From CAMLJR01 sp964631955 (lineage in GTDB: Bacteria > Pseudomonadota > Gammaproteobacteria > Pseudomonadales > CAMLJR01), in contig CAZWBA010000001.1 in assembly GCA_964631955.1 (NCBI GenBank), positions 248,001 through 312,000 on the forward strand: a DNA stretch of 64,000 nucleotides, read 5' to 3'. Below the pieces are notes generated by a model that saw only the letters and a list, made by a program, of their open reading frames with translations, made no database searches and was not told the origin of the DNA. Below, one piece after another: positions 44,838 through 54,100 of the stretch (position 1 is its first letter; each line of letters opens with the position of its first letter). The translations under genes and the position numbers were made by a program.

Positions 44838-45353
44838 ATGATGCCGATTGAATTGCCGGCCTGCCGCGGTGAATACGCGTGGAGCCGATCCCAGCCTATG
44901 CCGGTGACGGTTCTGGCGATTGTCCAATTGCCGCATCGGTTGAGCATTTCGGTGAGCGTTGGCCGCGAGCGTCAACAATCGCTGTCGGTGGCGTTAGCGC
45001 TCAGCAGCACCGGCTTTGGGCATCTGGTCCTGACGGATATCGAGCATCAAGGCGCCACCGACGACACTGCAGTCACAGAAGATATGCTCTATCTCCTGCT
45101 CAACACCACGTTTTCGATATTGCTCAGGCACTGTCCGCGCAAAGTATCGCTGGGCGGAAATGGCTATCGCTCCCTGACCGTAGGAAAAAAGGCCATTCCG
45201 ATTCCCTGGGGGCGCTGGGGCTTCCATGTCCTGGGGTCCCGCGAGCGGGTGCTCGCACAAGTGCGCAACCTGAAATTGTTACCCCTCATGGCGCGAACCG
45301 AGTATTTCCCTCTCTACTTGCCGCTGGAGCAGCTGCAATGGACTGGCGATTGA
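44838..45353 (+). CDS. Uncharacterised protein
   Basis: The 171-residue product has no signal peptide or membrane segment. I do not recognise it. Features: a beta-rich N-terminal half (VTVLAIVQLPHRLSISVSVG; LSVALALSSTGFGHLVLTDIEH), a helix LLLNTTFSILLRHCPRKV and a C-terminal WGFHVLGSRERVLAQVRNLKLLPLM. The start has a CAGGAG site. An overlapping frame (44879-45454) is open but has no ribosome-binding site and looks basic and random. The gene converges with the spermidine-synthase-like gene and shares its operator type. Confidence 0.7.
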   Translation: MMPIELPACRGEYAWSRSQPMPVTVLAIVQLPHRLSISVSVGRERQQSLSVALALSSTGFGHLVLTDIEHQGATDDTAVTEDMLYLLLNTTFSILLRHCPRKVSLGGNGYRSLTVGKKAIPIPWGRWGFHVLGSRERVLAQVRNLKLLPLMARTEYFPLYLPLEQLQWTGD

Positions 45354-45399
45354 TGCCCGCACCGACCACCTACGCAACAGCCATCGGCATATGCAGAAG

Positions 45400-46245
45400 T
45401 TATCGGACCAGCCAGCCGATGCCGCCGTTATCGGCAGCCCATTCCCGCCATTGATCGAGCATCCCCGTGAAGTTGAAACCGGTCAGTCGCTCCCAGCGGC
45501 GGGCGCGAATCTGTAACTCTGCCCACGGTGGGATTTCAACGTGTTTGAAGCCGAATGCGATGCGGTTGTCGCTGGTGTCGGATTTGGCCATCAGCGCGCG
45601 CCGGTCGAAGCTCTGCTCGATGCGTTCGAAGCAGGCTTCCCTGCCGCGGTCGCTGCCCCACAGATTGGCGGCCAGGATACCGCCGGGCCGCAACGCCTGA
45701 AAACACGCGTCATAAAACGCCCGGGTCGATAGCGCAACGGGCAGACCGGCCGGATCATACCCGTCGAGCAAAATCACATCCGCCGTTTCGCACTGATTAC
45801 GCATATATAGCGCAGCATCGGCATGCACTATCCGAAAGTTTTCGTTGTCCGGCGGAATCGCAAACTGATCGCGTAAATTGATGACGGCCGCGCTGATCTC
45901 GACGGTCGTAATGATGCTGTCGGGCAGTTCCTGATGGCAGTATTTCGGCAACGATCCGCCGCCCAGGCCGACGATCAAAATATTGCGAGGCCTGGGGGCA
46001 AGCAGCAAAAAACCCATCATCACCCGGGTGTAACCGAATACCAGCGCGAATGGATCATCCAGATTCATAGCGCTCTGCACGCTGAATGCGTCGAAATGCA
46101 GCTCCCTGGTTTCACCATCATCGACGATGTAGGGATGCTCCTTCGGATCGCTGCGGCAAAAAGCCTCGAACCAGTCGCCGATATTTTCCACAGGCATCGA
46201 GTAGCTCCAATGTCCGGTTGCCACAACAGGGAAATCCATTACCAT
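45400..46245 (-). CDS. Spermidine-synthase-like (aminopropyltransferase fold) protein
   Basis: The 281-residue protein has the SAM/dcSAM-binding fold: GFLLLAPRPRNILIVGLGGGSLPKYCHQELPDSIITTVEIS (nucleotide site), then FRIVHADAALYMRN and VILLDGYDPAGLP, which resembles the catalytic DxxDP region of SpeE (here DGYDPAG). Proteins like this are often annotated as polyamine aminopropyltransferase but many are stand-alone methyltransferase-like paralogues. The start could be 46245 or 46239; there is no clear ribosome-binding site. The ATGATAAC/ATGATAAT pair begins four bases upstream of the first ATG, where a bound protein would block initiation. Confidence 0.8.
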   Translation of the reverse strand: MVMDFPVVATGHWSYSMPVENIGDWFEAFCRSDPKEHPYIVDDGETRELHFDAFSVQSAMNLDDPFALVFGYTRVMMGFLLLAPRPRNILIVGLGGGSLPKYCHQELPDSIITTVEISAAVINLRDQFAIPPDNENFRIVHADAALYMRNQCETADVILLDGYDPAGLPVALSTRAFYDACFQALRPGGILAANLWGSDRGREACFERIEQSFDRRALMAKSDTSDNRIAFGFKHVEIPPWAELQIRARRWERLTGFNFTGMLDQWREWAADNGGIGWLVR

Positions 46246-46248
46246 TAC

Positions 46249-46267
46249 ATGATAACATTATGATAAT
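46249..46267. promoter_or_regulatory. Paired ATGATAAC/ATGATAAT motif, speE-like/SutA-like region
   Basis: ATGATAAC at 46249 and ATGATAAT at 46260, direct repeats 11 bases apart, between the divergent spermidine-synthase-like and SutA-like genes. Fourth cluster of this motif. Confidence 0.5.
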
Positions 46268-46343
46268 AGTATGCACATTAGCCGCCGAGTCTTAAAGACA
46301 CATCGACGCACCGAGATTTTTTCCACCGCCCAGGAGTCCGCTC

Positions 46344-46556
46344 ATGTCGGTCAATAAGAAATCTGCTTCCAGAAACGCTCAGCCCAATGTGAGCGGCAAT
46401 AAAGCGCGCGAGCAACTCGAAAAACAAATCGCCGCATTTTTAAAAGACGGTGGGGAAATTCAAAAAATTCCGCGCGGCTGGTCGAACGGAGGTGCATCCG
46501 CCGGAGCTCGTCAAAGACCGCGCGTCGTGAATCGGAACGCTGACGCGAAAAAATAA
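46344..46556 (+). CDS. Small basic protein, SutA-like
   Basis: The 70-residue, basic, largely disordered product has a central helix NKAREQLEKQIAAFLKDGGEIQKIPRG. This FLxxGGxIQxI pattern resembles the RNA-polymerase-binding region of the Pseudomonas regulator SutA, although SutA is longer and has an acidic N-terminus that is missing here. A role in transcription is therefore an inference. ATG 46344 follows AGGAG. It is the last gene before the detached tRNA fragment. Confidence 0.6.
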   Translation: MSVNKKSASRNAQPNVSGNKAREQLEKQIAAFLKDGGEIQKIPRGWSNGGASAGARQRPRVVNRNADAKK

Positions 46557-46710
46557 AAAAGAAGAAGAGTCGACCGGCTTCGATTAAATTTAAATCCGGC
46601 GACTGCTCGTCTGCATCGGTATGTTGAGTGACTGGCAATACTGCCAGTCGAACCTCCATACGCCGGATTAACTCACCGATTAACCCATCAAGCGCCTTGT
46701 AAATTGGCTC

Positions 46711-46739
46711 GTCGGAGGTTCGACTCCTCTCCGGGACGC
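46711..46739 (+). repeat. Direct repeat / candidate attR (copy of tRNA-Arg 3' end)
   Basis: These 29 bases are identical to 40904-40932, the 3' part of tRNA-Arg(CCT), but without anything resembling a 5' half upstream and without the CCA (GCT follows). It marks the far border of the candidate island. Confidence 0.85.
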
Positions 46740-46764
46740 TATCTTTTAATACCCGGAATCCTGG

Positions 46765-47538
46765 TCATTGCGAGCCACTCGATGCACGGCGTCGTGCAAT
46801 CACCATACTCAATCCCGATGCAAACAAATACGCCGCACCCGGTACCGGAACCTCCGAGATGGTCAAATTATCGAGCGCGAAATACGCGGGCGTGTTGATA
46901 CCGTACGGACTCACATCGGACGAATCGAGTGTGAAATTCAATCCATACACCAGCCCCAGACTGCTCAGATCGAACAACGTCCACGCACTGATGATATTCG
47001 TACCATCGCCGAGCAATATCTCCTGGCTGCTGATCGCATTACCATTGCTATCGAGACCTCTGATGATGACTTTATAAAAGTCGCCATCGACGAACGGCCC
47101 TTTGATAAATGGAACGGTGTTGCCATCGTCGCCATCGTGCATTGCACGATAGGCGTACGTGGTGTTGGTCAGATAAACGCTTTGCACGCTTTGCGCGGTA
47201 TTGAAACGCAATGTTGCATTGTCAAAGCCCACTGCGTAATTGTCGTAACCCATACCAACGCCGTCACCTGTGATGGCAGCCATGTCGTTGAGATAACCCG
47301 GCGTGGTCGTATCGATTTTGTTCGAGTACGTGAATCCCGACCAGCAGCAATCGCCGTAAGGCGCGTCGTGATAAAACGTTGCGCCACCACTTTGAAATGA
47401 TGTGGTTTCGCCCGGATCAAACGCTGAATCTGCTGCAAGCAGCAAATCATCAAAAGTGATAACGCCGGCTTGTGCAGAAATCGCAGCGGCGGTCAGCGCA
47501 ATCGCTAACGCAGTTTTGCGTAAAGTTATTTGCTTCAT
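46765..47538 (-). CDS. DUF4465 protein with PEP-CTERM-like anchor
   Basis: 257 residues. A signal peptide (MKQITLRKTALAIALTAAAISAQA) precedes a DUF4465 domain (residues about 25-225), recognised by GFTYSNKID, NYAVGF, YLTNTTYAYRAMHDGD, DFYKVIIRG and the closing DLSSLGLVYGLNFTLDSSD...NTPAYFALDNL. The tail VPVPGAAYLFASGLSMVIARRR has the form of an exosortase-sorted PEP-CTERM anchor: motif, hydrophobic helix, basic end. The start has a strong GGAGGAGG site. It lies 27 bases downstream of a second such protein and belongs to the riboswitch-led btuB operon, suggesting a role in binding cobalamin at the cell surface. Confidence 0.85.
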   Translation of the reverse strand: MKQITLRKTALAIALTAAAISAQAGVITFDDLLLAADSAFDPGETTSFQSGGATFYHDAPYGDCCWSGFTYSNKIDTTTPGYLNDMAAITGDGVGMGYDNYAVGFDNATLRFNTAQSVQSVYLTNTTYAYRAMHDGDDGNTVPFIKGPFVDGDFYKVIIRGLDSNGNAISSQEILLGDGTNIISAWTLFDLSSLGLVYGLNFTLDSSDVSPYGINTPAYFALDNLTISEVPVPGAAYLFASGLSMVIARRRASSGSQ

Positions 47539-47565
47539 GGTGCCTCCTCCTTTTTCAGACATGAA

Positions 47566-48378
47566 TTAAGCCTTGCGGCGACGCAGCGCGAGAGCACCGA
47601 GTGCGCTGCCAAATAACCACGCTGCTGCAGGCACAGGGACTGTTGGTGCAGTCGGTGTTAACGCTGCTTGATGAAGTACACCGATGGCATCGAAATCGAA
47701 ACCGCCACTACCGACAGTTCTATGCGGATCGAAAATCGTGCGACCAGCACTATCTTTCGCACTGCCATCGCCAACGATATCGACCAGTCGTACAAAATTG
47801 ATGTTGTTTAAATCGAGTGCGGCATTCGCAACAAGGGTGCTCAAATCGAATTGCGTGCCATAACCACCCTGATATTTACCTGCAAGACCATCGATATTGG
47901 TTGGATCGACCGCACCGAATGCACCGACTGCTTTCGATGTGAGTGAGTAATTGGTGAAGCGGAAGAAATCGGAACCGTTAGAGGAAACTTCAACCCACGC
48001 CAGCTCTAAAAAAGTCGAGCTGAATGAATTTTCAAACACAGCGAAATCGTAACCCGCACCATCGGCGATAGGGCGATCGAAGGTCAGCGTGATCGAACCG
48101 CCATTGCCGAGCGAAACGATATCGTAGGTGTAGTCCTGCGCGCCGATATTGCCGGAGTCGCCTGCTTTACCCAAACCTTTGTACGGCGTTTGCCATGTCG
48201 CATCGACATCGGTACCGGGCAGATAATTCAAATAGCCCGTTGCCCATCCGATAAAATCTGACGACGTTGCCGAAATCGCGGTGGTGCCTGCAGTACCGGC
48301 AGCGGGTGCGAACGGGCCAGCGAAAGCTGTTGAACTGAAACCCAGTGCAATTGCACAGAGCAGACGTTTGTTAAGCAT
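47566..48378 (-). CDS. Secreted cell-surface protein with PEP-CTERM-like anchor
   Basis: The 270-residue protein has a signal peptide (MLNKRLLCAIALGFSSTAFA) and a beta-rich domain containing GNGGSITLTFDRPIADGAGYDFAVFEN, ELAWVEVSSNGSDFFRF, AFGAVDPTNIDGLAGKYQGGYGTQFDL and GGFDFDAIGV. This domain is often encoded beside DUF4465 proteins and TonB receptors. The tail VPVPAAAWLFGSALGALALRRRKA is a PEP-CTERM variant. It follows btuB by 57 bases on the same strand. Asp-rich loops suggest metal binding. The direct ligand is unknown; the riboswitch context points to cobalamin or a relative. Confidence 0.84.
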   Translation of the reverse strand: MLNKRLLCAIALGFSSTAFAGPFAPAAGTAGTTAISATSSDFIGWATGYLNYLPGTDVDATWQTPYKGLGKAGDSGNIGAQDYTYDIVSLGNGGSITLTFDRPIADGAGYDFAVFENSFSSTFLELAWVEVSSNGSDFFRFTNYSLTSKAVGAFGAVDPTNIDGLAGKYQGGYGTQFDLSTLVANAALDLNNINFVRLVDIVGDGSAKDSAGRTIFDPHRTVGSGGFDFDAIGVLHQAALTPTAPTVPVPAAAWLFGSALGALALRRRKA

Positions 48379-48435
48379 GGTTTTTCTCCTTGAGTTATCA
48401 ATTGCCGCATATCGCGGCGGTATTGTGGATGCCGG

Positions 48436-50544
48436 TCAATATTCGAATTGCAGACCGGCATACCAGTTGCGCCCAGGCATCGGGTAATACGTGTTGCTGT
48501 ATGCCGAAGCCGAATAAATTCCATCCGTCAGATTGTTAACGCCGGCAAATACCTGCCATTCGCGCCAGCGATACGCGATTTTGGAGTCGAGTGTGTGATA
48601 CGAATCGAGCTTGGGATATGTCGTGTCAGGTGTGGTATTGCCATCGGCACGACTGCCGACGTAACGGCCCGCCACTGAAAGACTGAAACCACCGAGTTGC
48701 CATTGCGCACCGATATTCGCCGTGTGCTCTGGAACCAGTGGCACATCGCTCGACGTTTCCTTGAAGCGGGCTTTAAGTAGCGTGGCATTCATCCACACAG
48801 AAACGGTATCGAGAGGAAATATGCGCAATTCCCATTCGATGCCGTCACGTCGCGTCGGCTCGTCGGAGTTGCGATTGACGGTCAGACCTGCTTCGGGATC
48901 TTTGCCGTAAAAAATTTCATCGTCGATATCCATGCGATAAACACCGAGCGAAGTTTCGACGACATGGGGTTTTTCGTAGCGAATACCGGCCTCCCAATGC
49001 TTGCCGGCCTGTGGAGCGAGATCGCTATCGGCGAGTACGAGATCATCGAGATTGGGATTGCGAAAACTGCGCGCGTGACTTGCGTATAACGTTGTGCCGG
49101 GCTGCAGTGTGTAAACAACGCCAATCTCAGAAGCTTCATTGCGCCAGCGCTCGTTGCGCGCATCTTTGCCGGCTTCGAGATTCCATACATCCTGGCAATC
49201 GATCTCTTCGAAGTTTGGCGGTGGGCCAAAGCCCGCACATTCGCGCCGATACACCAGTTCTTGTTGATCTAATTTGGCGATATCGTTTCGATAACCGACA
49301 TTAATTCGTAACGGATCGATCGGCGTAAAAGCCAGTGCGACAAAATACCCGTGGTGATCGAGACCGCCGGTTTTGCGCTGGCTGCTATCGGTAATATTTT
49401 TGCCGTTTGCAAAACGCGTGTAATTGGAATTATCTAATTCGCCGCCGATGTCGATGACATAACGCTGTGCCACATCGAGCGGTAGTCGATAACCAATTTC
49501 AGCACCTTGCGTGTCTTGCTCGATGAGACTGCGTTGCTCTTCCTCAGAAAGGAGTTCGCTAAATCCGATGATGTAAGCATCTTCGCGATGCTGCCATGAA
49601 CCGCTGACACGCAAACTGCCCCAGCGTCCCGTGTCATATTCGAAACCGGCGCGCACACTGTCGGTATCGGTGTCGCCACCGTCGTTCGGTGTAACGCTCT
49701 TGCGGCGCTCTGCATCCGAACCGTGTTCGAATGCTTCTGCGCTGACTGGACCTGGCAATCCATAACTATCGCGATGTACTTTGCCACCTGCAAAGAAGCG
49801 AAGACTGTTGATAGGCTTCCAATCGGCATCGAGCTTGAAATCGTGTCGGTCCAATTCGCCATTCTCGCGATAACCATCGCTATTTGAATCGCTGAATACT
49901 GCATTGATGCCGAAACTATCGCCGCCATAACCGAGTTGAGCTATCGCACCAATGGTGTTGAACGATGCGCGTGAAGTACGCACACGCGCATGCAAACCCT
50001 CTGCTGGTTGCCGTGTAATGATATTGACGACACCGCCAACAGCACCATCGCCATAGCGTACCGAACTCGCACCGCGCACGATTTCGATACGCTCGATTTC
50101 GGCTAGCGCAATCGAAGAAAGATCCGGCCCGCCTTGATCGATCGTATTGAGTTTGACGCCATCGACTAACACCAACACGTTGCTCGAAAACGTGTCGCCC
50201 ATGCCACGAATATCGATGCCGCCTTTTTTATCGGTGCCCGTAAAACTACGCAGCGAAATATTTGCTTCGCGCGAAAGAATATCCATCAAACTCGAATTGG
50301 CAGGTGCCTCTTCGATGTTTTCGGCGGTAATGACGCTGACGCTTTGTGGTACCAACTTGAGTGGCAAAATGCGCGTGCCGGTGACAATGACTTCATCAAG
50401 TTTGCCGGCAGGTTTCGTCGATTCAGCTGCATTAACGGATATACCGCACAGCAAAAGAGATGCGCATAACAGCAGCGGATATTCGCGCAAAGCAATGCGA
50501 AGGCGCGCACGCAAATTGCGGCGCGAAACAAAATGTACTGACAT
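48436..50544 (-). CDS. btuB: TonB-dependent vitamin B12 receptor BtuB
   Basis: About 702 residues. After a signal region (to about ISVNAAES) comes the plug domain (LDEVIVTGTRILPLKLVPQSVSVITAENI, GIDIRGMGDTFSSNVLVLVDGVKLN, IERIEIVRGASSVRYGDGAVGGVVNIIT) and a 22-strand-type barrel ending in WYAGLQFEY. DEVIVTGTR matches a TonB-box-like start. The start at 50544 (MSVHFVSRRN) is the first ATG; a GTG lies nine codons upstream. A cobalamin riboswitch occupies the leader, which is strong evidence that the substrate is a corrinoid. It is longer than E. coli BtuB (about 594 mature residues), with extra loop sequence. Confidence 0.9.
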   Translation of the reverse strand: MSVHFVSRRNLRARLRIALREYPLLLCASLLLCGISVNAAESTKPAGKLDEVIVTGTRILPLKLVPQSVSVITAENIEEAPANSSLMDILSREANISLRSFTGTDKKGGIDIRGMGDTFSSNVLVLVDGVKLNTIDQGGPDLSSIALAEIERIEIVRGASSVRYGDGAVGGVVNIITRQPAEGLHARVRTSRASFNTIGAIAQLGYGGDSFGINAVFSDSNSDGYRENGELDRHDFKLDADWKPINSLRFFAGGKVHRDSYGLPGPVSAEAFEHGSDAERRKSVTPNDGGDTDTDSVRAGFEYDTGRWGSLRVSGSWQHREDAYIIGFSELLSEEEQRSLIEQDTQGAEIGYRLPLDVAQRYVIDIGGELDNSNYTRFANGKNITDSSQRKTGGLDHHGYFVALAFTPIDPLRINVGYRNDIAKLDQQELVYRRECAGFGPPPNFEEIDCQDVWNLEAGKDARNERWRNEASEIGVVYTLQPGTTLYASHARSFRNPNLDDLVLADSDLAPQAGKHWEAGIRYEKPHVVETSLGVYRMDIDDEIFYGKDPEAGLTVNRNSDEPTRRDGIEWELRIFPLDTVSVWMNATLLKARFKETSSDVPLVPEHTANIGAQWQLGGFSLSVAGRYVGSRADGNTTPDTTYPKLDSYHTLDSKIAYRWREWQVFAGVNNLTDGIYSASAYSNTYYPMPGRNWYAGLQFEY

Positions 50545-50674
50545 CGAAGCCGACCCCTGCAACGAAAACACGATGCAGAGGAAGAATTGGCGGAGGCGTG
50601 AGACTTACGCAGGCAGATACGCCCACGCAAAACCGGGAACGCCACTGCCGTCGCCCTCCGCGACATCGTGATCA

Positions 50675-50825
50675 CAACATCAGGCCGGTTCCGGACTTGT
50701 GAAATTCAAACTGCAATTTCACCTACCGTTGCGGGGGCAGCGATGGCTTTGCGACCAAATAGCGTCGCGCACCATCTTCCCAGTTTAAACCCACCCAGCA
50801 CGAATGCCGTGGGCACCTGACGAAG
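50675..50825 (-). ncRNA. Cobalamin (B12) riboswitch
   Basis: Read on the minus strand the leader has the class signatures in order: GGTGCC near the 5' end, GGGAAGATGGTGCG, the B12-box CTGCCCCCGCAACGGTA, and AAGTCCGGAACCGGCCTG closing the core. Adenosylcobalamin binding normally hides the ribosome-binding site or ends transcription, lowering btuB when B12 is plentiful. The remaining 130 bases to btuB would be the expression platform. Boundaries are approximate. Confidence 0.92.
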
Positions 50826-51129
50826 TATTGAATGATTTTTTGTTACCGCTGGTGTGTTACGTATTACGCACAGTAACAGTGGCGGCAAGACTAAGTGTTT
50901 GTCGATCGTACTGTCAAGCTTGATCGATGAGATGTTTTATCGCCTGCGAAAACTGGAAGCCGCCGATCACCTGCCCGAACAAGATATTGCTGCTTTAAAA
51001 AAATAAATATTTTCCACGCATACGGGTTTGCGAGAACTGCATCACACGGGCCATCGGCTCAATGGCATTCCATTATCGCCTTCGTTAGTATTCGGCGCTT
51101 TGTGACAGGGAACAGGGAGCCGTCACGCA
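50826..51129. other. Region between riboswitch and vgrG
   Basis: This 304-base stretch must hold the btuB promoter (reading left) and the vgrG promoter (reading right). It also contains a short frame (50899-51006) described separately. No clear sigma-54 or sigma-28 site was seen. Confidence 0.4.
50899..51006 (+). other. Short open frame, possible gene remnant
   Basis: A 35-codon frame (TTG start, or ATG at 50932) encodes an amphipathic, protein-like helix ending LRKLEAADHLPEQDIAALKK and stopping at TAA. No ribosome-binding site is evident. It looks like the end of a larger helical protein, so a remnant left by rearrangement next to vgrG is possible; chance is not excluded. Confidence 0.2.
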
Positions 51130-54100
51130 ATGGACATTATGTCGAATCTACTGGCCGCATTTGCTTCTGCTTTCAATCAGGACAACCGTTTATTTTCGCT
51201 GCATTTCACCGCAAGCTGGCTCGATGAAAAATTATTGCCGCATACATTGAGCGGCAATGAATTCATCTCGTCACCCTTCCTCTTCGAAATCGAATGCCTT
51301 TGCGACGATGCAGGAATCGAACTCAAATCGCTGATCGGTCAGGGCGTCGATATTGTCATTCATCGCGACGAAAGTGATCGCGTCATTTCCGGCATTGTTA
51401 CGCGTGCGCAACAACTGGGGTCGGATGGTGGATTTTCCCGCTACGGATTAACTGTCGAACCCGCATTCGCGGTGTTGAAACTGCGTCGAAACAGTCGTGT
51501 TTTTCAGGATAAAAGCGTAATCGGAATTATCGGCCTGATTCTCGATGAACACATTCGGAATAATCCGGTTTTCGCACAATGCTTCCGCCACCAAAATCAA
51601 ATCACGCAAACGTGTCCAACGCGCAGCTATTGCCAGCAATATCGCGAAAGCGATTTCGATTTCATCACGCGCTTGTTGCGCGAGGAAGGCATTTCGTATC
51701 GTTTTGATTTCGAACACGGCGCTGACGAGACTGGCCTGCACACGCTCGTGCTGTTCGATGCAGGCAGCGAATTGAATTCGGCGCAGCACGATTCGATTCG
51801 CTTTCACCGCGCCGATGCCACCGAGCAGGAAGATTCGATCACGCAGTGGCAGGCATCGCGGCAAATTCAAGCCAGCTCGGTAGCAATTGCGAGTTTCGAT
51901 TACAAGGGCGTTTATACGCAGCATGGCAGCGACGCCACAGCGAACGATCAGGGCCAGCGCGGAAGCGGTCTCGCATCATCGCTGGAAAATTATGATCCGC
52001 AACCGCTGTACTACGGCAGCGACAACAGCGAGTTGAATCGCTATGCAAGGCTGCGTCGACAGGCCAGCGATCTGCAGATTAAAAAATTTTCGGGATCAGG
52101 CACGATACGCGGCCTCGGTGCAGGGCAAATCTTTGCGCTCATCGATCATCCAAACCACGACGATGACAATGAATTCGTGGTGCTATCGCAAGCGGTCGAG
52201 GCGCGAAATAATTTACCCGCCGAATTCGACACACACCCGGTCACAGCTATCACCCGCAAGCCGTTCACACTCGATGCGGCAGGTTACAGAAACAATTTCG
52301 AAGCGGTGCGCAAGCAGATCGCCATCGTTCCGGCATACGCGCAAACCGATCATGCCAGACCCACCGCACGCGGAGTGCAAACCGCCACCGTCGTCGGCCC
52401 GGCTGGCGAAGAAATTTACACCGACGAACTCGGCCGCATCAAAATTCAATTTCACTGGGCAAGACCGCAGGATCACGACACCGGCAGGCACGGTGCAAGC
52501 GCGGAGAAAAATGATTTTTCTTCGTGCTGGGTGCGCGTGCAGATGCCTGGCGCAGGCGCGCAATGGGGTTATCAATTCATTCCGCGCATCGGCCAGGAAG
52601 TGGTGGTCGATTTTATCGAAGGCGATATCGACCGCCCGGTTGTCACGCACGTCGTCCACAACGGGCAGCAAACACCGCCGACATTTCAAAATGCGGGATC
52701 ATTACCCGCCAACAAAACGTTGTCGGGCATCAAAACGTGCGAATACAAAGGCAGCCGTCACAACGAAATTATTTTTGACGACACCACCAGCGAAATTCGC
52801 GCCGCATTATCGACCGAGCACGGCAGGACGCAACTCAACCAGGGGTATCTGATTCACCCGAGAAGCGAAGGCAAAGGCAATCCTCGCGGCGAAGGATTTG
52901 AATTACGCACCGATAACGCCGGCGCGATACGAGCCGCTCACGGGTTACTCGTCACCACCGAAGCGCAGCCGGACGCACGCGGCAATCAAATGGACCGAAG
53001 CCCCGCCCTCGCGCAACTCGAAGCCGCGCAAAATCTAACGATGCATCTAAGTGATATCGCGCAACGGCAACGCGCGAACACATCGAACCCCGATCCAGCC
53101 CTGAATGCCGATCAACTCAAAGATAAAAAACCGCACCTGCTCATGCACGGGCATGGCGGAGTAGCATTGACCACGCCACAATCGCTCACACTTGCCAGCG
53201 GCAGGGATTTCAATCAAATCAGCCTGCGCGACACGCATCACACCAGCGGCGGACGCTGGATACATAATGTCGGCGAAAGCATTTCGCTATTTGCAGCGAA
53301 CACGCAGCAAAAAATCAAAACCTCCATCAAGGTGATCGTCGCAAAAGGCGATGTGCTGATTCAGGCGCAGAGTAACGATACCGACATCAGCGCAGAAAAA
53401 AATGTCAGCATCACCGCCTGCAAAAGCACATTGACCGCAAGCGCCGGCAAGGAATTTTTACTGCAGAGCGGCGGCGGTTACATCAGGATTGGCGGCGGCA
53501 ATATCGATATTCACTGCCCCGGCAAACTGAGCATGAAAGCCAAACACGTTGTGCACGAGAGTGGCGGCAGCGGCCGTGTTGCAACGCCGATGATGCCGGA
53601 AGGCATGCTCACTGCGCTGTCGCCTGGTCAGGTGATGCTCGCTTCAGCCAGCGCAGCACCGGCCGCGACAGCCAGCGCGCAAAAAGCCGCGCGCTGGAAG
53701 GCACGCAGGCAGCAAATTGCCGATGCAAAAGCCAAAACGGCGTCGATGCCTGCGGGCGAGGAACGAACTACGCTGATCAACGCCACTGAGCGCTTCGAGA
53801 AAAACAATGTTGCCGTGGAGAAAGCCCGCTTATCCGCGGATGTCTACAAACCCGAAGAGGGGCCGCCGCCGGGCTGGAAAAATATCAGCGATGATCCGGA
53901 GCAGCTCGCAACGATCGGATTGAAAACCAATCATTTGAAAGAGCGCAATTCAAATTTTCGCGCTCAGGTTTATGCGCCCGATCCCGATGTGTTCGGCGAA
54001 GATATGAAGACGACCGTCTCCTTCAAGGGGACCGATTTCAATTGCAGGGAAGACTGGGCCAACAATATCGCCCAGGGTATTGATAGAGAATCGCTGTATT

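Noticed and set aside
44879..45454. Open plus-strand frame of 191 codons
   Set aside because: It overlaps the 44838-45353 frame, lacks a ribosome-binding site and has a random basic composition; the other frame has CAGGAG and a plausible fold.
46768..47400. Long plus-strand frame opposite the DUF4465 gene
   Set aside because: It is the antisense shadow of a gene with clear signal peptide, domain and anchor.
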